Assembly: GCA_001749745.1 (NCBI GenBank)
Contig: JWTM01000532.1
Span: forward strand, 1 to 64,000
From: Candidatus Marispirochaeta associata
Lineage (GTDB): Bacteria > Spirochaetota > Spirochaetia > JC444 > Marispirochaetaceae
Direction of reading: 5' to 3'
Length of the DNA stretch: 64,000 bases
Positions 8,983 through 16,764 of the stretch are shown here, in pieces. Under the pieces are notes generated by a model that worked only from the letters and a program-made list of their open reading frames with translations, was not told where the DNA came from and ran no database searches. Position 1 is the stretch's first letter, and the number at the start of each line of letters is the position of its first letter. The translations under genes and the position numbers were made by a program.

Positions 8983-9750
8983 CTATTGATACCAGTCGAG
9001 GCGGCGCTGAATTTGATGAAAGAGCTGATCCAAGGTAAAGCCGAGGATGCCGATCGCAAGGATAACGGCGATAAGGATGTCGTACTCGAGGGTATTGCGG
9101 GCGTCATTTATCAGGTATCCCAGTCCGGATGAGATCCCGAGAAGCTCGGCCGGCACCAGTACCACCCAGGCGATGCCGATGGCGAAGCGCAGTCCGCCCA
9201 TGATCTGCGGCAGGGCCGCCGGAAGGATTAGTTTTACTAACAGATTCCCTCGTCGGGCTCCCTGGTTTTGCGCCATCTCCACCAGCTTCGGATCGACCCC
9301 GGCGATGCCGTTGGCGCTGTTGAGAAGGATCGGCCAAACCGTGGCCACCGCGACGATGAAGATTATCGCCTCTTCGAAGCCGGGAAGGAATATCAGCGCG
9401 ATGGGCATCCAGCTGATAGGGCTGACCATCCTCAAGAATTGTATCGGCGGCGAGCTAATCTCTAAGAGCGTTCGGTTGGTCCCGATCAGAACGCCGCCCG
9501 CTACGCCCAGCACCGTCGAGATCAGCAGCCCAAAGAAGATCCGACTGAAACTGGCGCCGACGGAGGACCAGAACCGAGGCTGAGCCAAGAGAGTTATCAG
9601 AGCCCTTACGCCGCGACCGGGAAGGAATCCGGCGAATTGTAACTCTCCGGTTGCCGCGAGGTAGATGCGCAGCGATATTTCCCAGAGTATCAAGAGGATT
9701 ACGATACCGATGAGGCCGTAGAGAACGCTCCGCTGTTTGCCGGGTTTCAT
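8983..9750 (-). CDS. ABC transporter permease, SsuC/TauC/NrtB family
   Basis: A 255-residue inner-membrane permease of the nitrate/sulfonate/taurine-type uptake family. First TM at residues ~10-30 (LYGLIGIVILLILWEISL); about six helices in all. The EAA-like cytoplasmic loop that contacts the ATPase is seen at ELVEMAQNQGARRGNLLVKLILPAALPQIMGG. The ATG at 9750 overlaps the binding-protein stop codon by ATGA, so I use it rather than the long upstream extension (to 9996), which only reads the other frame of that gene. Third gene of the ATPase-binding protein-permease operon. Confidence 0.9.
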   Translation of the reverse strand: MKPGKQRSVLYGLIGIVILLILWEISLRIYLAATGELQFAGFLPGRGVRALITLLAQPRFWSSVGASFSRIFFGLLISTVLGVAGGVLIGTNRTLLEISSPPIQFLRMVSPISWMPIALIFLPGFEEAIIFIVAVATVWPILLNSANGIAGVDPKLVEMAQNQGARRGNLLVKLILPAALPQIMGGLRFAIGIAWVVLVPAELLGISSGLGYLINDARNTLEYDILIAVILAIGILGFTLDQLFHQIQRRLDWYQ

Positions 9751-10925
9751 AGCTCGATTACCTCTTCCCGCGTCAGCGGTGCATTGATATCGAGATCGGG
9801 AAAGACCAAACCTGTTTCCCGTAGAGCCTGTCTGACGAAGCGTGGTTCGGCCAGATCCTTGGCCACGAAGGCTGAACTCTGCTTCGAAAGAAAGCCGGTA
9901 TCCCCTTCCACTACCGTCTCTTCCAGGCGGCGATAGATGAACTCGGTCGCACTCGGATACGGGTAGGGTTGGAAGTCGATTCGCTTGAGATCCCATTCGG
10001 GATGCTGAATTGCCTGGGGCTGGTTTCCCGGACCATAGCGGTCAATCTCATAGCCAATAAAAACCCGTTCCAGTACTGCGCGCGAAACCGGCAGGTAATT
10101 CTCTCCCTCTTGACTGAGGATTTTCGCCGCCTCGAAGGGATTTTTTCGGAGCCAATCCTGGGCCCGGACCACGGCGTTGACCGTCTTCTGGGTAAAGATC
10201 GGATTTGAGTTGATCTCTCGCTCCTTCATCACGACTACGCAGCAGGGGTGATTCTTCCAGATATCCCCGGTAAAGCGTAGAATTCGCGCTCCGGTACGCT
10301 CCTCGGCCAAGGCGTTGAACGGTTCGGCCACGATATAGGCATCGATCTTCTTCGAGGCCAGGGCGGCGGGCATCTCCGGCGGAGGGAGCACAAGCAGATT
10401 GACCTCGTCCGGGCCCAAGGCTGCTTCCTGAGCTTGTATTACCGGTTTCAAGCCCCGCTCCCGCAAGCCCAGCTGGAGAATCACGTTGTGCATCGAGTAC
10501 CAGAACGGTACGGCGATCTGGCTCCCCCCCAGCTCGGCGAAACTCCCAATGCCGGAATCCCGGCCGATGGTCAAGGCGCTGCCGTTGGTATGATCCCAGG
10601 CGACTACCTTGACCGGGGCGCCGGTGTTATAGCGCATCCAGATCGGAATCGGCAGCAGCAGATGGGTAACATTGACCTTTCCCGACAAGAAGGCCTCCAC
10701 CAGGGATGACCAGGTGCGGATCATGCGCGGCCGTTCCACTTTTAGTCCCTCTTCCTGAAAGTACCCCTGGGCATGGGCTGCCAGCAAAGGGGCCGCATCG
10801 GTAATGGGGATGTAGCCTATCTTGAGGGTGTCGATTTCCCGGCTGCATGATGAGAGGAGAGGGGTGGCGAAACAGGCTGCGGCAGCGGCTCCGGCGCCGA
10901 TGGTCAGGAATTCGCGTCGATTCAC
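9747..10925 (-). CDS. ABC substrate-binding lipoprotein, NrtA/SsuA family
   Basis: A 392-residue binding protein of the NMT1/NrtA/CmpA fold. The N-terminus has a twin-arginine motif (MNRREFLTIG), a hydrophobic stretch, and a lipobox-like LLSSC near residue 26, so it is probably a Tat-exported lipoprotein. The mature part begins with TLKIGYIPITDAAPLLAAHA, typical of the family, and carries DAYIVAEPF and NHPCCVVVMK. Start and stop codons overlap those of its neighbours by ATGA on both sides. The cargo could be nitrate, bicarbonate, a sulfonate or a pyrimidine-like ligand; sequence reading alone does not tell. A second family member without signal lies at 12446. Confidence 0.88.
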   Translation of the reverse strand: MNRREFLTIGAGAAAAACFATPLLSSCSREIDTLKIGYIPITDAAPLLAAHAQGYFQEEGLKVERPRMIRTWSSLVEAFLSGKVNVTHLLLPIPIWMRYNTGAPVKVVAWDHTNGSALTIGRDSGIGSFAELGGSQIAVPFWYSMHNVILQLGLRERGLKPVIQAQEAALGPDEVNLLVLPPPEMPAALASKKIDAYIVAEPFNALAEERTGARILRFTGDIWKNHPCCVVVMKEREINSNPIFTQKTVNAVVRAQDWLRKNPFEAAKILSQEGENYLPVSRAVLERVFIGYEIDRYGPGNQPQAIQHPEWDLKRIDFQPYPYPSATEFIYRRLEETVVEGDTGFLSKQSSAFVAKDLAEPRFVRQALRETGLVFPDLDINAPLTREEVIEL

Positions 10926-11689
10926 GAAATGCTCTCCTCTCGGTAGCGTCGTTCGAAGACCTCTTCGATTTCCCGGCGTAGGGCTATTAGATTCTCCTCC
11001 GAGCTCGAACGGGGCGGCTCCTCGGCAGGTTCGAAATCGGCCAGGATCTCCGCCGGACGTCCTCCGAGTACCACGATCCTCCGTCCGAGAACCAGGGCTT
11101 CGTCGATGTCGTGGGTAACAAAGACGGCAGTGAATCCAAGTTCGCCCCAGAGCTTGGCGATTTCCCGCTGTAAGCGCCGGCGATTATAGATATCCAAGGA
11201 GGTATAGGGTTCGTCCAGGAGCAGCAAATGGGGATTACCGATGATTCCCCGGGCAATAGATACCCGCTGAGCCATGCCGACTGAGAGTTTGTGGGGCCGC
11301 TCGTCGGCGAAGTCATCTAATCCCATGAGGCTTATCAACTCCGCGGTACGCTCCATAAGATTAGCTGTATCTCCCCGCAGCTTACAGCCGAAGGCGATGT
11401 TCTCTCTCACCGATAGCCACGGCAGCAGCCGGGCCTGCTGAAAGATCATAATACGTTGCGGATCGGGCCCGGTAACGCACTCTCCTGCGGCGAATATCGA
11501 GTCGGGCGGGGGCGGTATGAGGCCGGCGATCAGCTCGAGCAGGGTAGTCTTGCCGCAACCGGATTCGCCGAGAATGACCACAAAATCGCCTGCGTCGATA
11601 TCCAGGGAAAGGTCCTGGAAAATATCTACGCCGCCGATTCGCTTTGAGGGGTATGAAAAAGAAAGATTTACCAGCCGGATGTCTTGCAT
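10922..11689 (-). CDS. ABC transporter ATP-binding protein, SsuB/NrtD family
   Basis: A 255-residue ABC ATPase. Walker A GESGCGKTTLL (~38-48), Q-loop around FQQARLLPW, signature LSVGMAQRVSIARGI (the usual LSGGQ is LSVGM here), Walker B LLLLDEPYTSLD, and the H-loop FVTHDIDEAL. The first gene of the uptake operon, 54 bp after the TetR gene. The pairing with the NrtA-like lipoprotein and SsuC-like permease gives an importer for a small oxyanion or organic ligand. Confidence 0.92.
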   Translation of the reverse strand: MQDIRLVNLSFSYPSKRIGGVDIFQDLSLDIDAGDFVVILGESGCGKTTLLELIAGLIPPPPDSIFAAGECVTGPDPQRIMIFQQARLLPWLSVRENIAFGCKLRGDTANLMERTAELISLMGLDDFADERPHKLSVGMAQRVSIARGIIGNPHLLLLDEPYTSLDIYNRRRLQREIAKLWGELGFTAVFVTHDIDEALVLGRRIVVLGGRPAEILADFEPAEEPPRSSSEENLIALRREIEEVFERRYREESIS

Positions 11690-11743
11690 CAGCGTTATTG
11701 TAGCGTATTTAGAGGATAGGCAGAAGCAGGCGGAGAATGATCC

Positions 11744-12313
11744 TTAACGTTTCTGGACCAGCCACTCCGACATCTGATCAATGGGAAGATCCTTGATTCC
11801 CAGAAGTTGCTGGATCATGCCGCCGGTAATACTCGTCAGGAGTACATGGGAAAGGATGTCTATATCCTTGCGCCGCTTCAGCACGCTCTGCAGCCCCTGA
11901 TGAATCATATTCCGCCATTCGGTGTATGCCTCTTGAAAGCGCTTCTGAAGGTCGGTGTTGCCGGTAATCGCCTCCTGCAACAGGAAAAGATGCAGTTTCG
12001 ATCTGGATTCCGCTTTCATGATGGTATCGTACACCATCTCCAGAATCTCACTGGCATCGGTGGTGTCCTTCTTCTCTTCCTCGACCTGCAGCAGCGCACT
12101 GGTTATAGAGTTCATGTGCTGCTGGGTTATGTCGAAGATCAGCTCGGCTTTGGTGGAGTAGTAATAGTAGAGGGTTCCCTTGCTTATGCCGGCATCCTTA
12201 GCGATATCCGCTAAGCTGGTATGCTGACCCCCCTTCTTTTGGAAGATCTTCTTTGCGCTCTTGAGGATCTTCTTCTTGTTATCGATACCTTTGTTCTTAC
12301 CCCGTGCCGCCAT
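11744..12313 (-). CDS. TetR-family transcriptional regulator
   Basis: A 189-residue regulator. The N-terminal HTH (residues ~10-60) reads KKILKSAKKIFQKKGGQHTS, LADIAKDAGISKGTLYYYYS, with the classic TetR recognition helix. The C-terminal helical domain (ligand-binding and dimerisation) follows. The ATG at 12313 has GGGG six bases upstream; an overlapping GTG at 12316 would add one residue. It is co-oriented with and 54 bp before the ABC importer operon, which it may control. Confidence 0.9.
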   Translation of the reverse strand: MAARGKNKGIDNKKKILKSAKKIFQKKGGQHTSLADIAKDAGISKGTLYYYYSTKAELIFDITQQHMNSITSALLQVEEEKKDTTDASEILEMVYDTIMKAESRSKLHLFLLQEAITGNTDLQKRFQEAYTEWRNMIHQGLQSVLKRRKDIDILSHVLLTSITGGMIQQLLGIKDLPIDQMSEWLVQKR

Positions 12314-12445
12314 CACTTGCCCCGCTTTCTAGGCCGTTGGCCGATAATATCCTTTAAACTACGTACTTTTCCCTCCTGCGTCAAGCTCTAGGGGAAAAGA
12401 TCGGCCGGCGGCTGACTATGTCGGCCGCCCGAATCGATCAACTTC

Positions 12446-13372
12446 TTAACGAGCTCCGGCCCCTTGGGCAAACCTGAGATCGACAAACTTCTCCAGGTCA
12501 ATCTTGCCGGACATGGCGGAGACCTTGCTCGTGAGGTAGCTCTGCATTCGTTCCAGATCATCGAGTTGCGGCAGCAGCTGATTCGTGCTGACCCGACGGT
12601 TTTCGACATCCAACACAGCCTGCATTACAGCGATATCCTGATTAAGGAATGAGGCTCCCACCTTGATCGCCGTCTCCGGCTTATCGTGAATAAGCTGCCC
12701 TGATTTGACCAGACTCTCCGTCAGTTCTTGTACCGCCTCGGGATGACGTTCAGCGATCTCCTCGCGAACAACGACCACACAACAGGGATGGTCGGGCCAG
12801 ATCTCCTTCGAGAGGGCCATCTGTTGCCCCATTCCGGAGGCGATTACCTGGGAACCGAAGGGCTCCGCCACGATGTAGCCTCCTATGTCTCCATCTTCAT
12901 CCCATTCGATCATCTGCGGTATCTGGGAAGGGGCGACTACCTCGAAACTTACGTCCTTGCCCACGCCGGTCTCAAGGCCGTGATCGGTCAGGAGCTTATC
13001 GATCAGCATATGGTGTACCGATTGATGATAGGGTATCAGGATGGTTTTGCCCTTAAAGTCCTCCACCTTCTCGATAGCCGCGCGCTTGTTAGAGACGATT
13101 ATACTGCCGTCCTTATGGGCAAAGAGGATGAGCTTCAACTTCTCTCCGGAATGAAAAAGCTCCATTGCGTAGGGGGCCAGCATAAAGGCAATGTCGATCT
13201 CCCCTGCAATCAGGGCCTCTCCGATGGAGTTCCAGCCGGTCATCGCCACGGTTTCTATCTCGGCATGGTCAAAGGTTTCCGCACCTTTAATCAGTTTCGC
13301 CTTTGTCATGCCCAGGACTAAATGGTCGCTTATACGTAGGTGTCCTATGCGTAATGTCTTCTTATCAGCCAT
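12446..13372 (-). CDS. NrtA/SsuA-like substrate-binding protein without signal peptide
   Basis: A 308-residue protein of the same NMT1/NrtA-like fold as the binding protein at 9747. They share the IVAEPF and DHPCCVVVV segments. It starts directly with the mature-type strand (MADKKTLRIGHLRISDHLVL), with no signal sequence or lipobox, and GAGGAG lies 5 bases before the ATG, so the start looks right. It should stay in the cytoplasm, acting as a ligand sensor, enzyme or carrier. It is divergent from a DtxR-family gene; TTAGGCTA-type elements lie in both promoters. GGCGGC (minus) pairs with GCCGCC past its stop (12405-12435) before CTTTT, a weak candidate terminator. Confidence 0.85.
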   Translation of the reverse strand: MADKKTLRIGHLRISDHLVLGMTKAKLIKGAETFDHAEIETVAMTGWNSIGEALIAGEIDIAFMLAPYAMELFHSGEKLKLILFAHKDGSIIVSNKRAAIEKVEDFKGKTILIPYHQSVHHMLIDKLLTDHGLETGVGKDVSFEVVAPSQIPQMIEWDEDGDIGGYIVAEPFGSQVIASGMGQQMALSKEIWPDHPCCVVVVREEIAERHPEAVQELTESLVKSGQLIHDKPETAIKVGASFLNQDIAVMQAVLDVENRRVSTNQLLPQLDDLERMQSYLTSKVSAMSGKIDLEKFVDLRFAQGAGAR

Positions 13373-13389
13373 GTAAACTCCTCAATTTC

Positions 13390-13418
13390 CTTATAGTAGG
13401 CTAATGCCCAAAAGTCAA
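13390..13418 (-). promoter_or_regulatory. Promoter of the cytoplasmic NrtA-like gene
   Basis: Minus strand: -35 TTGACT (13418-13413), 17-bp spacer, -10 TATAAG (13395-13390). The spacer contains TTAGCCTA (plus strand TAGGCTAA, 13397-13404), matching half of the element at the divergent promoter. Confidence 0.7.
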
Positions 13419-13439
13419 GAAAAGGCCGGGGATCGCCTC

Positions 13440-13471
13440 TTGATATATCTAATCTTGTTAGGCTATGCTAA
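13440..13471 (+). promoter_or_regulatory. Promoter and candidate DtxR-type operator
   Basis: -35 TTGATA (13440-13445), 18-bp spacer, -10 TATGCT (13464-13469), and the ATG only 8 bases on, so the mRNA is probably leaderless. TTAGGCTATGCTAA (13458-13471), an imperfect dyad like one half of a DtxR/IdeR box, covers the -10 and suggests autoregulation. Confidence 0.6.
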
Positions 13472-13477
13472 TTTGCA

Positions 13478-13894
13478 ATGAAAAATGCGTTAACTCAGAG
13501 TTTGGAAGATTATCTCGAAGCAATCTATGCCCTGGAGCAGAAGAATAGGGTGGCCCGGGTCAAGGAGATCGCGGCTGCGTTGGACGTACAAATGCCGTCC
13601 GTCACCGGGGCGGTTCGGAATCTCAAGGATAGGGGGCTGGTGGAATATGAGAAGAACTCCTTTATCACCTTGAGCGACGAGGGGTTGCGCATCGCCCGCT
13701 CGATCTATAATAAGCATCAGATTGTCCATCGATTCTTGGCGGAACTGCTTTTAGTCGATGCCGAGGAGGCCGAGGAGATCGCCTGCCAGATCGAACACGC
13801 ACTCCCCGGAAATATTGCCGCCAGGCTTGAACGCTTTACCGATACCATTCTCGAGGAATATCCCGACCGGCAACGCCGGAAGGAGTTGCTTTAA
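13478..13894 (+). CDS. DtxR/MntR-family metal-dependent regulator
   Basis: A 138-residue regulator, MntR-sized (no SH3 domain). Winged HTH in residues 1-70 (ARVKEIAAALDVQMPSVTGA), then the metal-binding/dimerisation helices. Candidate ligands by alignment from memory: D11 and E14 in EDYLEAIYAL (as in MntR), H80, then C103, E106 and H107 in CQIEH (the cysteine is as in DtxR/IdeR, where MntR has Glu). The ligand set is thus mixed, and Mn versus Fe response is uncertain. The stop overlaps that of mvk by TTAA. Its operator-like sites suggest that it controls itself and the divergent binding-protein gene. Confidence 0.88.
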   Translation: MKNALTQSLEDYLEAIYALEQKNRVARVKEIAAALDVQMPSVTGAVRNLKDRGLVEYEKNSFITLSDEGLRIARSIYNKHQIVHRFLAELLLVDAEEAEEIACQIEHALPGNIAARLERFTDTILEEYPDRQRRKELL

Positions 13895-14877
13895 CCTCTA
13901 TACAGCTCATTGATTCCTTCGAGAGCTGCACCGGTCGTTTCCTTCTCGGCCTTGTCTCGGACGAGTTTCGATAAATTAAAGGGGGGAATGGTTCTGCAGG
14001 CCGGATGTTCCTCCAGCCGGGCAGCGATTCTCATCGCAGTCTCCATATCGGGGGCGATAGCATAGAAAGCGCCGCCGCCGCCGGCGCCGGAGAGCTTGGC
14101 TCCGGACGCCCCCGCCTTTTTCGCCAATGTCAGGACCTCTTCGAGGGTATCACTCGATAGCTCGAGCGACCTCAAAAGGCTTTGTGCCTCATCGGCCAGT
14201 GAACCAATAGTTGAAGCTCTCTTCCGCCGTAAAAATTGAGCTGCATCCTGGGTAATCGCGCCGAGCCGATCGAGAGCCGACTGAACCCGCGTCGGATCGC
14301 GTCTGCGGAGTTCGGCTAAACCGGCTACCAGCTCTTTGGTGCTGCGTTCCCGTGCTACGGTTCCGGCTACCAGGTAAAGCTCTGCTGAAGATACCGCCGT
14401 GCGCACCGGGATACGATCCCCCCCAAATTCGATCAGAAAGAGTCCGCCCCCCAAGGCCAAACCGGTATCGATTCCCGAGGGCGTACCGTGAAAGACCCGT
14501 TCTCCGCAATTCGCCGCCCACCAGAGGGTAGCTGTATCGCATTCGGCGGGGGAGATGAGCCGCGCAAGGGCGACGCAGGCGGCTGCACTGGAACCGAAGC
14601 CGCTCCCCATGGGAACGGAGGAGAGATAATCGAGGTTCTCCCGCTCCTCCATGGCCGGGACGCCTCGCGACTCCAAGGCCGCCTGGATCTCTCTCCAGGC
14701 CGCCCTCAGGGGCGGACGGACAAGTTCAGGGACCGGTTCGGCCCCCTTTGTCCCTGTGCCGGAGAGAAAAAGCCGGGTCGAGATCGGCAGCGAGGTGCCC
14801 AGGGCGGGATAGCCGTATACCGCCGAATGTTCGCCGAAGAGCAGTAATTTACCGTAACCGATGCCGGCGCTATTCAC
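13891..14877 (-). CDS. mvk: Mevalonate kinase
   Basis: A 328-residue GHMP kinase; ATP-dependent phosphorylation of mevalonate to 5-phosphomevalonate in the cytoplasm. N-terminal GKLLLFGEHSAVYGYPAL (the GEH-AVYG motif of mevalonate kinases), GHMP motif 2 PMGSGFGSSAAACVALARL, and motif 3 GASGAKLSGAGGGGAFYAI. I chose the GTG at 14877, which has GAGGGG seven bases upstream and overlaps the preceding stop by 8 bp; a GTG at 14892 is in frame. Last gene of the mevalonate operon. The 3' end overlaps the convergent regulator gene by 4 bp. Confidence 0.92.
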   Translation of the reverse strand: MNSAGIGYGKLLLFGEHSAVYGYPALGTSLPISTRLFLSGTGTKGAEPVPELVRPPLRAAWREIQAALESRGVPAMEERENLDYLSSVPMGSGFGSSAAACVALARLISPAECDTATLWWAANCGERVFHGTPSGIDTGLALGGGLFLIEFGGDRIPVRTAVSSAELYLVAGTVARERSTKELVAGLAELRRRDPTRVQSALDRLGAITQDAAQFLRRKRASTIGSLADEAQSLLRSLELSSDTLEEVLTLAKKAGASGAKLSGAGGGGAFYAIAPDMETAMRIAARLEEHPACRTIPPFNLSKLVRDKAEKETTGAALEGINELYRG

Positions 14878-15781
14878 GGCGGATCCCCTCACCGGTTATG
14901 GGTATCGCCTGCTCGTTATCAGCGCTGCTCAGTCTAAACCCCAATTCATCGCCGGCGCCGCTGGCCTTCCAGTCTTGATCCTCGTCGACGGGGAGTGCGG
15001 CATTGACTCCGATCTCCCGGCCGAGCTCAATCCCGAGATCTCTGCACTGCTCGATAAGTTTGATGCCGGCCTCCTTGGGTAAATCACTTCTAAAGGAGAG
15101 GAGAAGCTCATTATTGCGCTTGAGAAGCGCCTCTATCCTTTCGGGACGGAGTCGATAATACTCCTCGAAGGTGCGTACTGCGGCGGCGGAAGAGACCGGA
15201 TCGGCGAAATTCCGAAGTTCTAGAAATCGGAGCCAGGGTAAATGTAGGCGCCGCCAGTCGGGGATGCTGCCTCCTCGAAACAGACCGACTCCGCCGTAGA
15301 TGGAACAGGCTATATCGTACCCGCTGCCTCTGCCTCCTTGAGCTTTCCGGTGGGCGGTAATCGAGGTTTGCAAAAGCTCCTCCTCTTGGGGCAGGGATCC
15401 GCTAATCTCCGCGCTCAGCAGCGCAATCAGGGCGGTTCCCGCAGCGGCGGAGGAGCCGAAGCCCAATTTGCGGCCGTCCGCAGCGTAGAGAGGACGGGAA
15501 TCGAGGGTTATCTCAATAGGAGGCAGGTGCTGGAGATGGTACTTCTCCCTGATGGTTGCTAAAACCGTCGGAATGAGACCCGCCGGACCGGATCTTTCCC
15601 TCCACTCCAGGCGTTCGCGTCCGAAGAGCCCTGTCACCTTGAGTTTGCCGTTTGGAGCTGGTTCGGAGCTTGCCTGAATACGAATATCGGGAGCTGCCGC
15701 GAGGCCCAGGCCCCCCTCGCGGAGAATCAGATACTCACCGGCCAGAAGAAGGCTGGCGGGCAGGCTGATTGCCAGACTCAA
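14870..15781 (-). CDS. Phosphomevalonate kinase
   Basis: A 303-residue GHMP kinase, assigned as phosphomevalonate kinase from N-terminal LPASLLLAGEYLILREGGLG (the AGEY.VL motif of this family), the ATP loop KLGFGSSAAAGTALIALL, GRGSGYDIACSIYGG, and its operon slot between diphosphomevalonate decarboxylase and mevalonate kinase. It makes 5-diphosphomevalonate. It is shorter than the ~360-residue Gram-positive enzyme, and the last GHMP motif is degenerate (KASGAGDELGF). ATGA overlap with mvaD. Confidence 0.87.
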   Translation of the reverse strand: MSLAISLPASLLLAGEYLILREGGLGLAAAPDIRIQASSEPAPNGKLKVTGLFGRERLEWRERSGPAGLIPTVLATIREKYHLQHLPPIEITLDSRPLYAADGRKLGFGSSAAAGTALIALLSAEISGSLPQEEELLQTSITAHRKAQGGRGSGYDIACSIYGGVGLFRGGSIPDWRRLHLPWLRFLELRNFADPVSSAAAVRTFEEYYRLRPERIEALLKRNNELLLSFRSDLPKEAGIKLIEQCRDLGIELGREIGVNAALPVDEDQDWKASGAGDELGFRLSSADNEQAIPITGEGIRRE

Positions 15782-16764
15782 GCCGAATCCTCCGTCCCCG
15801 TCTGAACTTCAGCGAGAAGATCGAGCCGCGGTTCCCCGCCGATCCTGCTGGAGAGCCAACGCACTCCCGGGACCTCTTCGGCGAGGCGCTTTAAAATCGT
15901 CGGAAGTTCTTCGTCGGTCGCGATGAACTTCACCTGCGGACCGGCATCCATGGTCTCCCAGACGCTGAAACCGTCGGCGCGAAGTCTCTCTAATGCCTTG
16001 ATAATCGCGACGCTCTCCGGCCGCCAGTAGAGGAAGGGCGGAGAGGCGCTGAACATGGTTGCGAACATCTGCAGATAGCTGCGGCGCATCGCCTTCCCCA
16101 GCCGTGTCAGATCCCGAGACTCCAGGGCCTCCTCTGCTTCTCGGGCTAAATCCATATTCGAATCGATCCAGGCCGGATAGAAGGGGGAGCTTTCCCGGGA
16201 GCGGTTCATTCCCTCTCGGGAGGAGGTCTCCTTCTTATCATCGGTAACGACCCCGATGCCGATGCGTAACTCCGGCCAATATCCGGCGGGATAGAGTCTC
16301 TCCGCATGCTCGGCACCGGCGGGAAGGCGGGTAAATCCGCCGTAGACCGCACGGGCGGCCGAGCCTGAGCCGATCCGCGCCAGGGAGGAGAGCTGCTCGG
16401 GTTCGAGCTTGAGGTCGGCAACTTGGGCGATACCCAGCGCGAGGGCGGCATAGCCGGATGAGGAGCTCGCCAATCCAGCGGAGGCGGGGAAGGAGTTTCT
16501 GGAGCGGACCTCGACGCCGGTACGCAGCCCCAGTCGTCGGAGTTCCTTGAAGAAGGGTTCGAATGAGCGGCTATCGACAAGCTGTCCGTCGATCTCAATG
16601 CGGGTATCCCTCTCCACCAAGCGAATATCGCTCACCGTGGAGAGCTCTTCCAAACCGACTGCCAGGCTTGTAGTCGCGGGAATGTTGATGCCCCCGGCTT
16701 GCTTGCCCCAATACTTGATCAGGGCCAGGCTGGGATGTGTCGTAACCCGTACGTCACTCATCAT
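15778..16764 (-). CDS. mvaD: Diphosphomevalonate decarboxylase
   Basis: A 328-residue GHMP-fold enzyme that decarboxylates mevalonate 5-diphosphate to isopentenyl diphosphate with ATP. Motifs: HPSLALIKYWGKQ near the N-terminus, FPASAGLASSSSGYAALALG, and METMDAGP-like WETMDAGPQVKFI. All are standard for MvaD. The ATG at 16764 is preceded by AGGAG at 8 bases and overlaps the HMG-CoA reductase stop by ATGA, so the longer upstream frame is dropped. Confidence 0.94.
   Translation of the reverse strand: MMSDVRVTTHPSLALIKYWGKQAGGINIPATTSLAVGLEELSTVSDIRLVERDTRIEIDGQLVDSRSFEPFFKELRRLGLRTGVEVRSRNSFPASAGLASSSSGYAALALGIAQVADLKLEPEQLSSLARIGSGSAARAVYGGFTRLPAGAEHAERLYPAGYWPELRIGIGVVTDDKKETSSREGMNRSRESSPFYPAWIDSNMDLAREAEEALESRDLTRLGKAMRRSYLQMFATMFSASPPFLYWRPESVAIIKALERLRADGFSVWETMDAGPQVKFIATDEELPTILKRLAEEVPGVRWLSSRIGGEPRLDLLAEVQTGTEDSA

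Noticed and set aside
9751..9996. Extra 82 codons before the ABC permease
   Set aside because: They overlap the binding-protein gene and lack membrane or signal character; the ATGA start at 9750 is normal for this operon.
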